Assembly (NCBI GenBank): GCA_946800325.1
Contig: OX326959.1
Location: forward strand, 16,212,862-16,276,861
Origin: Luzula sylvatica
Lineage: Eukaryota > Streptophyta > Magnoliopsida > Poales > Juncaceae
Direction: 5' to 3'
DNA length: 64,000 bases
The position numbers and the translations under genes are program-made. The notes beneath the pieces are model-generated. The model ran no database searches and was not told the origin of the DNA. It saw only the letters and a program-made list of their open reading frames with translations. Below are positions 1 to 10,692 of the stretch, piece by piece; positions within the stretch are counted from its first letter, which is position 1; every line of letters starts with the position of its first letter.

Positions 1-59
1 AACTCAAAGTCCGTTCAGAACGGACTTGCTACATATCAAAACTTTAAAGCTTGATTAGA

Positions 60-440
60 ACCAAACGTGTCACAGGGATGTGTGCGTTCGAACGAACAAT
101 CATGTCCGTTCGAACGGACAATTAGAATCCGTTCACCCACCTTCTGAGTGCGTTGAACGGACAATCCTTCCTGTGAACGGAAAACGTCACAGGGATGTGT
201 GCGTTCGAACGAACACACATGTGCGTTCGAACGGACAACCTGGAATCCGTTCACCCACTTTTCAGTGCGTTGAACGGACTCTTGTTCCTGTGAACGCAAA
301 ATGCTATGTATAATTGAGTCCGTTACGAACGGACATTGTCCGTTCGAACGGACCCAAAATGTACTTGCACGTTATTTTGAAATGGCTAGTGCAAACTACA
401 AGTGCGTTCTGAACGGACTTTATGCGTTCGAACGTACTTC
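60..440. repeat. Cluster of TTCGAA-centred quasi-palindromes in a U3-like region
   Basis: The motif CCGTTCGAACGGAC and variants such as GCGTTCGAACGAAC recur many times. Two units of roughly 110 bp (about 80-190 and 190-303) form a tandem duplication, each ending in a GTGAACG box. The cluster stops about 25 bp before the TATA box, as an upstream enhancer would. Confidence 0.75.
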
Positions 441-463
441 AAGTTTTCTGAAGGATTTCTATA

Positions 464-478
464 GAGAGTATAAATAGA
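464..478 (+). promoter_or_regulatory. TATA box of the LTR-like fragment
   Basis: A GAGTATAAATAGAATC sequence is followed by a pyrimidine-rich leader with CTCTCTCTC, which is typical of a plant LTR promoter on the plus strand. Confidence 0.5.
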
Positions 479-1056
479 ATCCTTCATGGGTCTCTCTCTC
501 CCAACCCTTCATTTTCAAACATTTAAACCTAAAAAGAGAGAAACCCTAAGCTGTGATTATCTATATCCATTGATAGCTTGAGAAACCTCTTTAGATCGTT
601 GATCTACTTTCGATATTCTCCACTAATCGTATCCCACTCACGTGACCGATCACGTTGTAGCTCGATTAGTAAAAAAAAAGTGTAATAGGCTAGTGCAACA
701 AATTGTAAAGAGCCTAAGCTATAGATCGATAGAAGCGTGTAAATCGATCTAGGCAAATCCTTGTAATCGAGTTGAGTTGGAAGTCAATCGAAAGCCAAAA
801 AGAGGCACAAGGCATTCCCGGAGACGTAGGTACTCGCAAATAATTGAGTCGGTCAATTAAGCGAGTAAAGGGTGAGTTAAAGCTACAAAGCAACCACCTA
901 CCGAACTTCGTAAACAAACATCTTGTGTCAAAGTGTTTGTACGGTATCATCTTTATCATCTAAATTATTATTTATTCCGCACCGTAAATTAGGTTTAAAT
1001 CTAAACTAAGTGTAAGTTAGATTGCCAAATTTACCCCCCTCTAGGTTAGAATTAAC

Positions 1057-1345
1057 CACCAACGGACATTGGTCCGTTGTAACGGACCTTCTATGTGATA
1101 CGAGGATGAGGGGATTCCTATGGCTTCCTTTGGAGTCCGTTGTAACGGATGAGATCCGTTGTAACGGAGTTGTTCACGAGTTAGTCTGTTGTAACGGACC
1201 TAAGTTGCATTATAACGGACATGTTTCTGGCAATTTTGCCCAATCTCCGAAATAAAATAGCGTTGTAACGGACATGTGTTCCGTTGTAACGGAGTGAAGG
1301 GAACTAGGGTTCCGTTGTAACGGACCATGGTGCGTTACAACGGAT
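1057..1345. repeat. CCGTTGTAACGGA quasi-palindrome cluster in X leader
   Basis: About nine copies of CCGTTGTAACGGA or close variants occur. Each is an inverted pair of AACGG cores separated by a short spacer, and they lie at irregular spacing. Confidence 0.8.
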
Positions 1346-1421
1346 TAGTTTCTGTTAGCTGATTTTGTTTTCGTGATAACTTTGGCTACACAACTCGGAA
1401 TTTTGAGTTCTTTATATCGAT
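1057..1421 (+). mobile_element. Copia element X, leader fragment 1
   Basis: This stretch is the reverse complement of the leader of element B (about 15975-16520). It shares the series of CCGTTGTAACGGA boxes and the flanking text around TTTTCGTGATAACTTTGG. It is therefore part of an older plus-strand copy of the B family. It continues at 17774 on the far side of B. Confidence 0.8.
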
Positions 1422-1426
1422 ATGAT

Positions 1427-2436
1427 TGAAGGGGAATATCTCCGACCCCGGGCCCGCACAGCGGAATGAAGGCCCGGTCCGGTTCCCCAATTCCCGAGAT
1501 CACGCCATGACTTCGAGGGTACGATGCAAATAGAAGGACAGATTCATACCGGTGCAAAATTGATTGCACACGAAGGGTTGATCGCTGCCTTCTTTCTCCT
1601 GTCACGTTGGTGACAATCCGCGCGTCCCACACCACGCGTCTTTCACCGCTCGTTGACTTCGCCGATTCGCTCGATTTCGTCTCCGACTCAATCTACTCGT
1701 CCGAATCGATCACAACCGTAAGAACCCCAGATGTTGCTCCTCTACGTGTATCCACCTTGACTCGTAAGACGTCGGTCACGGATGCACCTGCCTAGACGAT
1801 GCACCGGTGAACTTGCTCGATCGAATTGATTCTCTATCTCTCGAGAAACTCTTTTCTCGATTTCTCTCTCTTCGCACCTTTTCACTTTGAGAAAGATAAA
1901 ATCTGAATTCTCTCTTTTCTTTGTGTCTTTGGCAGAATGATCACTTAGTGAAGATGAGAGAGAAAATCCTATTTATATCTAATAGGATCAGGATTAGCCA
2001 AAAGGCATGTATATCCAATATACACCCTTTCACACAGAAAACTGAACGAACCTGGTCAGTATTCTGTCATTTCGAAATTGGCAAATTTCTCATACAGAAA
2101 ATCAACCAACATGAAAGTTGTAGATAATCTTATTATCTACACAACCCAATTTGGCCCAGCCCAATTGGAGTTCGTATGCAAAGGTTATGACTATTTTACT
2201 AACTGTATGTCATACTGTTACATCCTTTCGGTATTTCACAGAAACGACACTGATACTTCGTTCATATGAAATATATTTCTTCATGAAGGTTGTAGATAAT
2301 CTTATTATCTATCTAACACAATTTGAACCTTTCAAATCGGATTTTCCCACTGAAATTTATGGGCACAAATGTACGCCTACATTCGTTTATCCTTGTGTAC
2401 ACTTTTACGGTTGATCATGAAACTGTATTTCCTTCA
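1427..2436 (-). repeat. Left (3') LTR of element B
   Basis: It is 1010 bp, starts TG and ends CA, and matches 16759-17768 throughout. The minus-strand TATA box GATATAAATAGG lies at 1968-1979. Confidence 0.93.
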
Positions 2437-2449
2437 GTCTCCCACTCAA
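2437..2449 (-). other. Polypurine tract of element B
   Basis: Read on the minus strand, the sequence TTGAGTGGGAGAC directly precedes the LTR start, as a plus-strand primer should. Confidence 0.7.
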
Positions 2450-2758
2450 TTTCAGATCTACCTAAAAGGTACTCATGCATATCCAATACGCACGATTTTA
2501 GAGAATATAGCTCGCGTATCAAATACCAAGCTATGCACATCCTATGTGCCAATTTTATGATCAAGCCCGACTTAGTACGACTCGTTGTGTGACCATGTAG
2601 GTTCGATTAACGATGGCAGTAGGTTGTTTCCAATGCCTACAAGCTCATGAGCGGGATCTAGTCACTCCATCATAGCTACCCATGTTAAACGAATAATGAT
2701 TGTGATCATTGTCCCTATCTCGAATAGCAGTTATTAGTTCTCTTGTTAGCGATATCCT

Positions 2759-2802
2759 TTAATCAAAAGGCATGGTGATAGTCATCCTTATATTTTGATT
2801 AA
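2759..2802 (-). other. Conserved hairpin, B 3' region (pairs with A 6163-6220)
   Basis: The arms TTAATCAAAA (2759-2768) and TTTTGATTAA (2793-2802) are complementary. In A the arms are GATCAAAA and TTTTGATC, so an A-T pair here replaces a G-C pair. Both enclose GGTGA and AGTCATCCT. Confidence 0.55.
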
Positions 2803-3110
2803 CTATACTTATTCCTCGAGTCCGAATTGAGTTAACAAATTTCAATCGATATTAACCGTTAATATCATTGACTGTGGCCACAGTTTTCGTTAATCAATTC
2901 ATCGAGTGGCCAAAGAGATATCTCTTCCTTTCGGAATAAACAATTCCTATCTTGGAGACTCACATTAAATTCCGTGTTTCGGACAATACCCAATGATGAC
3001 CGTTTTAACTCCCTGTTACGGTGAGCGTAAGATCATATCAAAGCATTGTGTTACGCACGTAACGCAATCAATGGTCCCCTCAAGTATGAAGAACCTAATA
3101 TCTTACTCGT

Positions 3111-3153
3111 CGCGAGTCCATCTATAATGACTAAACCATGTCATGGTCTCGCG
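3111..3153 (-). other. Conserved-loop hairpin, B 3' region (pairs with A 6544-6589)
   Basis: The arms CGCGAG (3111-3116) and CTCGCG (3148-3153) enclose a loop containing AATGACT and ACCATGTCA. Element A has the same loop text between completely different but complementary arms. Confidence 0.6.
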
Positions 3154-4250
3154 GCTTCGGTCATATCCAATATATGTCACCTAGCATATATCTATGTTCC
3201 CGATTCGACAAACACCTTTGTCCTATGATTAGCAAAACATAATCATCTCCTCGGCTAACGTACTAGTGTACGCGTTCAGTCTATTCCCTTGTAATAGAAA
3301 TGCTTCTCTCTTAAGAAAACTGACCCGCGACTAGGGATGTTTAGAAATGAAACTTTAAGTGTGATGGTTTCGCTGCACATGGTCCTCAACCATGTCGACG
3401 TCCACACAAGTTCAAATCAAGGTTCATGTAATCATATTACACAACCCCGCACACAGTTTTCATATAAGGTGAATGCATGAAAATTTAAGTAAACAAAAAT
3501 TTTAAAAGGGATGCATTCATACGGATTAAGTATTTGGGTGATACAACGTTTACCTATGGGTATCTCCATACCCACAACCTGCGAGGACTATCGTATTAGA
3601 TAACTACACTCTACTATCTTCTTCCTCCTCTAGGTATCTCCATACCCATAGTCATTGCATGACAGTCACGCGCGACTAGAGAGAGCGGTTTTGTAAACGG
3701 GTCCGCACGTTGCCGTTAGGGTTAATTAATATCAGCTTTGGAACATTTCCAATACCTACGATCACATCATTTCATAAAATATCATGGATCAATGAAATTT
3801 TCTGAGTATTGGCTAGAAGTGGTTGTGACCTCGGCATTTTTGGCTTGTACTATTGCGTGTCACGCAATATACAACCATAAATCCGATAACTCGTGACTAC
3901 TCGAGTTTGGTCATGTATCCTTGATCCATACCGCTTCCTTTTGTGATTCATAACCACAATATACTCGCCTCAGTAAATAGAATCATTATTGGGTCATGTG
4001 GAACCTTTCCACATAACCATGTTTTCGTTTAAGCAAATCATGTACACACTTTGTGATCGGAAGTCGTGCTACATATTTGGACGTGCTAAATATTTGGAAA
4101 CTGTCGTTGTTATAACTCTTTATAACCAACATGTCCTCCACACCATTATAGATGAAATAAAATCATGAATTCTTTTGTAAAGTATTCAAGGATAACATTC
4201 ACCGCTATCAATACAAATCCCGATGAATTTAAATATACATAACCATTATG

Positions 4251-4252
<2 letters not shown>

Positions 4253-4331
<79 letters not shown>
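4253..4331. repeat. (TA)n microsatellite
   Basis: About 79 bp of uninterrupted TA lies directly left of a MITE. Confidence 0.95.
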
Positions 4332-4333
<2 letters not shown>

Positions 4334-4524
4334 ATGATTTAAATTGCGGCGCAATTGCGCCGCAATAGCGCAATTCGCAATAAATTTCCATAAAACGCAA
4401 CACCACAACCTGCTATATAGCGCCGCAATATCGCCGCAATATGACGCAATATGACGCAATATCGGGAATCATGTGTAAATTATTGTTCAAGCGCAATGGA
4501 CCGCAATATCGCAATTTAAAACAT

Positions 4525-4526
<2 letters not shown>
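4332..4526. mobile_element. hAT-type MITE, TTTAAATTGCG family, copy 1
   Basis: The ends are CAATGATTTAAATTGCGG and CGCAATTTAAAACATTG, which are inverted. Both flanks are AT repeats, so an 8-bp duplication ATATATAT is compatible with either transposition or the microsatellite. The internal sequence closely matches copies at 30652-30839 and the larger 50147-51039. Confidence 0.8.

Positions 4527-4608
<82 letters not shown>
4527..4608. repeat. (TA)n microsatellite
   Basis: About 80 bp of TA lies directly right of the MITE, so the MITE splits one longer tract. Confidence 0.95.
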
Positions 4609-4612
<4 letters not shown>

Positions 4613-5585
4613 AGTTAGTCTCATGTAATCGCATTACATTCAAACTCATGTGATTCCTTGGATTTTATTGACGGTGAATTAGACGCTTCATCCATACGAC
4701 ATATAGCCACATACATATCATGACAGATATAATAGATCCTCACATCGAATGTAAAGCATCATATTTTTATTTTCGCCCTGCTTGATGTCTCACATCAAGC
4801 CGTAGAAAATTTCTGCCATTCGACATCTCTATTTAACTCCGCCAAGGAGTTATATGTTGAAAACCTTTTCAAAAATATGTCGATATACGTTCTATAATAT
4901 AGAACGAGGAACTTCTTAGATATATCCTATAGATCTTCACGCTTAATTCATAAGCGGTCTCGCCTAAATTTTGTGTCGTTACAAGAAATATAACGCGGCT
5001 CCCACTAACCTTCATGTGTACACAAAGTTTTGATTCGTTCCGACAATGTTATAGAAGTTTATAACTTCATCAAAACGAATATTCCAATTCCGAGAAGCTT
5101 TCTCTAATCCTTCATATGGATCGTTAAAGCGTGCATATCTTATCCCCGATTCTTATGAATCGACAAAACCGTAAGGTTGTGTCAAGTACACTGTAGGGTT
5201 ACGCACACGATTATCATAGTGTGCAGCGGAATTATTCACGCATGCGTAACCTAATTCTACCCTGGATCACGCCCTAAAACCAACGAAAAAGGAAGAGTTG
5301 GAGATAATTACCTCGTACAAGTTAGTACGTGTCGATTACTTCTCCAAATCCGTGAACCTTCTCCAAGAATCGCTCGTGCAATCCCTCTACTCGTGTCCAC
5401 CTTGATTTCGACCAATCGGAAATCGCCAACGCCGTTCTAGTCGCCGTCACGATCAATCTCTCAAGATCCTTGCTCGAATCTCCCTCTCAATCTCACCAGA
5501 TCTGATCTGGAATTCTGTGGAAGAGGAAAGAGAAACGACGGCTCAAAACCCTAGAAAAACTTAGGTCAAATTCCGGAATCAGAAC

Positions 5586-5600
5586 TTTATATATATAGGA
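5586..5600 (-). promoter_or_regulatory. TATA box in LTR of element A
   Basis: The minus strand reads CCTATATATATAAAG directly downstream of the TTCGAA-box cluster. The same arrangement occurs at 12794-12808 in the other LTR. Confidence 0.65.
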
Positions 5601-5607
5601 AACAGTT

Positions 5608-5760
5608 CAGTTCGAACGAGCTTAACATAGTTCGTTCGAACGAACCCAGTTCGTTCGAACGCACATAAATGTTCGTTCGAACGAACCCACTTCTGTTTAT
5701 CACGAATAAGTCCGTTCGAACGCACTGATATAGTTAGTTCGAACGAACCTTATTCTGACT
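5608..5760. repeat. GTTCGAACGAAC quasi-palindrome cluster in LTR A
   Basis: About six copies of GTTCGTTCGAACGAAC-like boxes lie within 150 bp immediately upstream of the TATA box. They are duplicated in the right LTR at 12817-12960. Confidence 0.85.
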
Positions 5761-5820
5761 GCAGAATTGCCTATTTATATAAATTCTTCCAAGTTAATTC
5801 TTAAGTCATATTTTCTTTCA

Positions 5821-5832
5821 AACTCCCTCTTG
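5821..5832 (-). other. Polypurine tract of element A
   Basis: The minus strand CAAGAGGGAGTT directly precedes the LTR start TGAAAG. Confidence 0.75.
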
Positions 5833-6162
5833 GATCAAGACTTAATCAACTTGGCCATATGTCCAACATATGTCGTGAGATCTAATTTCACGTGATTCCA
5901 TTTTGTTTGTCCAACAAACGTATTGGTGAGCAATATCTTGAGAATCCGATATATTACGAAATCTTGGTGTGACCGTGTAGGTTCGTCTAAGACTGGCAGT
6001 GGATATGGCAGCAATCCACAAGGTATTGCGAGCACTAGACTGCCGTTAATACCTACCCAGAATTAGCACGAAAAAGGTGGAGAACACCTTTATGAAGATG
6101 CAGTACATCTTCATGCCTAACTCAGATAAGTGTTACTAGTCCTCTTGTTCGCGATATCTTCC

Positions 6163-6220
6163 GATCAAAAGAGTCACGGTGAAGCCTAAGACTTCAAGTC
6201 ATCCTCTTTTCTTTTTGATC
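6163..6220 (-). other. Conserved hairpin, A 3' region
   Basis: Arms GATCAAAA (6163-6170) and TTTTGATC (6213-6220) correspond to the B hairpin at 2759-2802. Confidence 0.55.
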
Positions 6221-6543
6221 AGATATACTCTTTCTCGATAAGAATTAGATTGATAATAACAATGCGAACTCTACTGAGTTCCATCGAGCTTGGCCAAGCA
6301 TTTCATCAATCTCAATTCAATCGAGGGGCCCGAGAGATATCTCCCTCTATCCTTTTTCAAGGTTAGAAAGGAACAATTCCTATCTTGCAACCTCACATCC
6401 TTTGCCTATGCTAAAACCAATACTCAATAGTAATCACGGCTACACAGTTACGCGTAGGGTTAATTATATCAAAGCATTGCCTTTTCACATACTAGGTATC
6501 CATGAGATCACTCAAGTATGAAGAACTAAAACGCACTATCTGG

Positions 6544-6589
6544 ATATGAGTTCGTCTCCAATGACTCTGACCATGTCACAAACTCATAT
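6544..6589 (-). other. Conserved-loop hairpin, A 3' region
   Basis: Arms ATATGAGTT (6544-6552) and AACTCATAT (6581-6589) enclose AATGACT and ACCATGTCA, the same loop as B 3111-3153, where the arms are CGCGAG and CTCGCG. Confidence 0.65.
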
Positions 6590-6817
6590 AGTGGTCAGTC
6601 CAATATACGACGCCGCGTATATCCATATTCTAGAATCGACGCTACCGTCCCAGATCAGTAAAACCTGATCATCTCATCTACGAATATGCCAGTGTATGTA
6701 AAAGTCTCCATTCAGTGAATGGACTACCTGGTTCAAACCTATGAACAACTTTATACACCAGGGACGTTTTAGAATTATATTCATTCCGTTTAGTGGTTTT
6801 ACTATCATTCAATTGAC

Positions 6818-6857
6818 GAATCAATATGCCAGACTATGGCCATGCAACATATTATTC
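6818..6857 (-). other. GGCCATAGTC-loop hairpin, A 3' region
   Basis: Arms GAATCAATATG and CATATTATTC pair with one bulge. On the element's coding strand the loop reads GGCCATAGTCTGG, the same loop as the leader hairpins at 11449-11489 and 11527-11559. Confidence 0.7.
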
Positions 6858-7119
6858 TCAACTGACTCGATGCACTAAACTAGAATAAAATTCAAGGTCT
6901 ATCCGATTATTATAATCGAATAACCTCACACACTTTCTTGTTATTTAAAATTTTTGAAATATGAAGGTTTAGGTCATATGAAGAATAATAATATAAATAT
7001 CTGTCTCATAAACAAATACAATCCAAATCACACGCCTAGGGCATAATAAATGTTCTCCCACTTGCACTAGGCAGATCGAATCCCCTTATACAATAAGAAA
7101 CATAAATAAAACACCCATT

Positions 7120-8991
7120 CTAACACTGCGATAGATATCCCAATCCTATCGCCCTAGCATGCTGCTCATGCTTGGCACGTGATAGTGGCTTCGTAAATGG
7201 ATCGGCCACGTTATCATCAGTAGGTATTTTCATTATTCTCACGTCACCTCTCTTCGTAATCTCACGAATCAAGTGGTAACGCCGGAGTACATGCTTGGAC
7301 CTGTGATGCGCTCGCGGTTCCTTGGATTGTGCTATCGCTCCGTTATTGTCACAATATACATCCATGGGACCCGAGATGCTTGGCACAACGCCAAGTTCCA
7401 TCACGAACTGTCGTAGCCAGACAGCCTCCTTTGCGGCTTCCGAAGCCGCGATGTATTCCGCTTCAGTTGTAGAATCAGCCACTGTCTTCTGCTTGGAGCT
7501 TTTCCAAACAACAGCTCCGCCATTAAGCGTGAAGACATAACCACTTTGAGATTGGAAATCGTCCGGGCAAGTTTGGAAACTAGCATCTGTATATCCTTGG
7601 ATAATCAGATCTCTTTCCGAACCACCATAGACAAGAAACATATCTTTAGTATTCCTGAGATACTTAAGAATGCTCTTGACTGCGGACCAGTGAACTTCCC
7701 CGGGATCAGACTGATAGCGAGAAGTCACACTCAACGCATATGCGACATCTGGTCTAGTACATATCATGGCATACATGATCGATCCTATAGCCGAAGCATA
7801 TGGGATCCGACTCATTCGCTCACGTTCAGCGTCTGTTGAAGGACACTGATCCTTTGTGAGAGAAATGCCATGTGACATTGGCAGAAATCCTTTCTTGGAT
7901 TGCTCCATGTAAAACCTAGTGATCACTTTGTCAATATATGTACTTTGACTTAGTCCGAGAAGTCTCCTCGATCTATCTCTATAGATCTTCACGCCTAAAA
8001 TATAGGCGGCTTCTCCTAAGTCCTTCATTGCGAATTGACTACCCAAATATGCCTTAACCTGGTTAAGCATTGGGATGTCATTTCCAATGAGTAAGATGTC
8101 GTCCACGTACAAGATGAGGAATACGACCGAACTCCCACTGAATTTCTTGTATACACAAGGTTCCTCGATATTTTGAATGAAACCATACTTTGCGATGACC
8201 TCATCGAATCGTATGTTCCACGCACGAGATGCTTGCTTTAATCCATAAATGGATCTCACAAGCTTGCACACTTTATTCGTATTCTTTGGATCGACAAAAC
8301 CCTCGGGTTGTGTCATATACACATCCTCGATAAGGTTCCCGTTAAGGAAAGCGGTTTTGACATCCATCTGCCATATCTCATAATCGTGATATGCAGCTAT
8401 TGCTAGAAGAATGCGAATACTTTTAAACATGGCTACTGGAGAAAACGTTTCATCATAGTCTATACCATGGATTTGCTTGAAACCTTTCGCCACCAGTCTT
8501 GCTTTAAAAGTGTGTACATTACCATCCATGTCGGTTTTCTTCTTGAAAACCCATTTGCACCCAACGGTCTTAGCACCATTAGGTAGATCAATAAGATTCC
8601 AAACCTTATTATCATACATGGACTGGATCTCGGTTTTCATGGCGTCATGCCATTTCGAGGAATCCAGGCTAGACATAGCACCTTTGTAGGAAGTTGGCTC
8701 GTCATCTAGAGTCAACTCATCATCGTCATTACTAATGAGAAATCCATATCTCTCAGGTTCTTGACGATTCCTACTAGATCTACGTATAACTTGTGTACTA
8801 GATTCTGGTTCACCATCCAATGGTAACTCAGAATCTTGTTCCAGATCAACTTGTTGTTCACTTTGTGGTTCTCGAATTTCTTCGAGATCAATTGTACTCC
8901 CACTGGCTTGACGATCTAGGAATTCCTTCTCTAAGAAGTGTCCTCGTCGAGCCACGAAAACCTTGTTTTCGCTAGGCAAGTAAAAGTAGTA
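7120..8991 (-). CDS. Element A pol, reverse transcriptase and RNase H
   Basis: This open block of about 620 codons copies element RNA into DNA and degrades the RNA strand, by homology to the copia polyprotein. The RT core starts near residue 130 (WKWVFK-type block at about 141-146) and contains QMDVKTAFLNG (about 204-214), YGLKQASRAW (245-254) and the catalytic YVDD at 291-294. RNase H shows the acidic residues of YTDAS (about 463-467), TEAEY (505-509) and YCDNNGA (542-548). It ends TKPLSRAKHEQH near 597. It is in the same frame as the upstream integrase block and is separated from it by a TGA at 8992-8994. The first residue is a reading-frame boundary rather than a real start. Confidence 0.95.
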   Translation of the reverse strand, partial: YYFYLPSENKVFVARRGHFLEKEFLDRQASGSTIDLEEIREPQSEQQVDLEQDSELPLDGEPESSTQVIRRSSRNRQEPERYGFLISNDDDELTLDDEPTSYKGAMSSLDSSKWHDAMKTEIQSMYDNKVWNLIDLPNGAKTVGCKWVFKKKTDMDGNVHTFKARLVAKGFKQIHGIDYDETFSPVAMFKSIRILLAIAAYHDYEIWQMDVKTAFLNGNLIEDVYMTQPEGFVDPKNTNKVCKLVRSIYGLKQASRAWNIRFDEVIAKYGFIQNIEEPCVYKKFSGSSVVFLILYVDDILLIGNDIPMLNQVKAYLGSQFAMKDLGEAAYILGVKIYRDRSRRLLGLSQSTYIDKVITRFYMEQSKKGFLPMSHGISLTKDQCPSTDAERERMSRIPYASAIGSIMYAMICTRPDVAYALSVTSRYQSDPGEVHWSAVKSILKYLRNTKDMFLVYGGSERDLIIQGYTDASFQTCPDDFQSQSGYVFTLNGGAVVWKSSKQKTVADSTTEAEYIAASEAAKEAVWLRQFVMELGVVPSISGPMDVYCDNNGAIAQSKEPRAHHRSKHVLRRYHLIREITKRGDVRIMKIPTDDNVADPFTKPLSRAKHEQHARAIGLGYLSQC

Positions 8992-10692
8992 TCATTTGGT
9001 TTCTTGAGGATACCCCACAAATAAACACTTGTCTGATCTTGGCTCGAGTTTTTCCGTCAATAACCTTTTGACGTATGCCTCGCAACCCCAAATCTTTAGA
9101 TAAGACAATGATGGCACCTTGCCATGCCATATCTCATATGGTGTCTTGTCAACTGATTTGGTCGGAACTCTATTCAGTATATCAGCGGCCGTTTGAAGCG
9201 CGAAACCCCAAAATGACTTTGGCAAATCCGTTCGACTCATCATCGAGCGAACCATGTCCAACAAGGTCCGATTCCTCCTCTCGGACACTCCATTCCATTG
9301 GGGTGTACCGGGTGGAGTCCATTGTGATACTATACCACATTCTCGAAGATAGTCCTCAAACTCATAGCTCAAGTATTCACCACCTCGATCCGATCGAATG
9401 GCTTTTACTTTCTTGCCCAGTTGAAGTTCTACTTCGTGTTGAAACTCTTTGAATTTCTCAAAAGTTTCACTTTTGTGACGCATTAAGTATAGATATCCAT
9501 ATCTACTATAATCGTCAGTAAAAGTCACGAAATAGCGATACCCATTTCTAGCCTCGACACTCATCGGTCCACATACATCGGAATGTATGAGGGCCAACAC
9601 ATCTTTCGATCTTTCTCCTTTCTTGGAGAAAGGTGTCTTTGTCATCTTACCCATCAAACAAGATTCGCAATTTTCTATTGACTCTAAGTCAAAAGAATCT
9701 AGCACTCCATCCTTTTGGAGTCTAGCAATGCGTTTCTCATTTATGTGTCCGAGACGACAATGCCATGAGTATGTTTCATTAGTTTGAGTAGTATTTATGT
9801 TATAAATGGACTGATTATTGTTGTTATTATCTAAATCCAAGACATATAGACCATTTTCAACTAGAACATTACTAAAGAAAATGCCATTCTTGCGAATAAA
9901 ACAATCATTAGTACCAATAACTAATTCATATCCATCCGCAATAAGTCTAGAAACAGAAATAATACTCCTACTCAAAGTAGGTACATAACAACAATTATCC
10001 AAAACTAAAATAAGTCCATTTGGCAAAGTTAAATCATACGTCCCTTCGGCTAATGCTGCTACTCTAGCTCCATTCCCGACGCGTAAATCAACTTCGCCAC
10101 GAATCAAAGATCTTCTACTTCTTAGGCCCTGCATATTATTACAAATATGAGTTCCACATCCAGTGTCCAACACCCATGATGATGAAGTAAAGAAATAAGA
10201 TTCGATAACAAAAATACCTGATGCCGGTGTGTCCAAGGAAGCGGTCTTTTGCTTGCTCTCCCTCAGGAAGATCTCGCAATCACGCTTCCAATGCCCCTCC
10301 TTGAGGCAGTGGAAACACTTCTTGTCATCCTTGGCTTTCTTGCCCACAGACTTAGGCGCAACCTTGTTGCCCTTTGCCTTCCTCTTCTTGTTTTTGTTCC
10401 CTTTGCTTGGACTCTTCCCTTCAACCACCAATACTTCCGAAGTCCTAGACTTCATGTACCGCGGTTTCATGTCAGCTTCGAATGTTCTAAGCATTCCGAT
10501 AAGCTGAGGAATGGTCCTTTTCATGTCTGACATGTGGAAATGCGAAATGAACGAATCGAAACTCGGTGGCAGCGATAACATGATCAAATCAGTTTGTAAC
10601 TCCACCTCGAATTTGATGCCAAGCCTATCAAGATGATCGAAATATCCTTTCATCTTGAGAAGGTGCGAGCTAACAGGCGTACCATCTTGCAT
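8992..10692 (-). CDS. Element A gag end, protease and integrase
   Basis: This 566-codon block holds the end of gag, a zinc knuckle CFHCLKEGHWKRDC (about 126-139), the aspartic protease motif LDTGCGTHIC (D176-T-G), the integrase HHCC zinc site (WHCRLGH near 310-316, CESC 342-345), and a DDE core with D372 (HSDVCGP), D435 (SDRGGEY) and E471 (SERRNRT). The D435-E471 spacing is D-x35-E, as expected for integrases. The frame ends at TGA 8992-8994, which interrupts an otherwise continuous polyprotein. Upstream it is out of frame with the gag start near 10690. The apparent ATG is internal, not a true start. Confidence 0.95.
   Translation of the reverse strand: MQDGTPVSSHLLKMKGYFDHLDRLGIKFEVELQTDLIMLSLPPSFDSFISHFHMSDMKRTIPQLIGMLRTFEADMKPRYMKSRTSEVLVVEGKSPSKGNKNKKRKAKGNKVAPKSVGKKAKDDKKCFHCLKEGHWKRDCEIFLRESKQKTASLDTPASGIFVIESYFFTSSSWVLDTGCGTHICNNMQGLRSRRSLIRGEVDLRVGNGARVAALAEGTYDLTLPNGLILVLDNCCYVPTLSRSIISVSRLIADGYELVIGTNDCFIRKNGIFFSNVLVENGLYVLDLDNNNNNQSIYNINTTQTNETYSWHCRLGHINEKRIARLQKDGVLDSFDLESIENCESCLMGKMTKTPFSKKGERSKDVLALIHSDVCGPMSVEARNGYRYFVTFTDDYSRYGYLYLMRHKSETFEKFKEFQHEVELQLGKKVKAIRSDRGGEYLSYEFEDYLRECGIVSQWTPPGTPQWNGVSERRNRTLLDMVRSMMSRTDLPKSFWGFALQTAADILNRVPTKSVDKTPYEIWHGKVPSLSYLKIWGCEAYVKRLLTEKLEPRSDKCLFVGYPQETK

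Larger units (their letters stand above)
1..1056 (+). mobile_element. LTR-like fragment of an LTR retrotransposon (3' part)
   Basis: The segment has LTR promoter layout: a repeat-rich U3-like part (60-440), a TATA box at 464-478, a CT-rich leader, and an end of the type TTTACCCCCCTCTAGG that is common at the 3' end of plant copia LTRs. No PBS follows. At about 1057 it runs directly into the leader of another copia family. The 5' end lies outside the window, so this may be a solo or truncated LTR. The family assignment is tentative. Confidence 0.5.
2450..3650 (-). other. Structured 3' noncoding region of element B
   Basis: There is no coding frame. It aligns piecewise with the 3' noncoding region of element A (5833-7119). 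Shared blocks include GTGTGACCxTGTAGGTTCG, AGAGATATCTC, AACAATTCCTATCTT, TATCAAAGCATTG and CTCAAGTATGAAGAAC. Several blocks are hairpins whose arms differ between A and B but stay paired (2619-2640, 2759-2802, 3111-3153). Confidence 0.7.
3651..5186 (-). pseudogene. Element B pol remnant (RNase H and RT end)
   Basis: The minus strand aligns with the RNase H/RT part of element A; for example 3660-3730 corresponds to the A coding region at 7160-7240 around the CACGTGA / GTAAATGG blocks, and 4960-5186 matches the RT region up to the DKPxG-type segment. Many stops, deletions and two long AT tracts destroy the frame. The remnant continues at 13035 beyond element A. It is a relic of a copia polyprotein with no function expected. 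Confidence 0.7.
5192..5820 (-). repeat. Left (3') LTR of element A
   Basis: It is 629 bp and matches 12401-13029 except at one position. On the minus strand the order is U3 with TTCGAA boxes (5608-5760), a TATA box at 5586-5600, then R-U5. Confidence 0.96.
5833..7119 (-). other. Structured 3' noncoding region of element A
   Basis: About 1.3 kb between the pol stop and the LTR has no ORF. It contains several hairpins (5999-6019, 6083-6112, 6163-6220, 6544-6589, 6818-6857) and sequence blocks shared with element B. Such a long conserved untranslated 3' part is unusual for a compact copia element. Confidence 0.7.

Noticed and set aside
4146..4649. Two ORFs made of Tyr-Ile repeats
   Set aside because: They are translations of (TA)n tracts beside a MITE, with no protein features.
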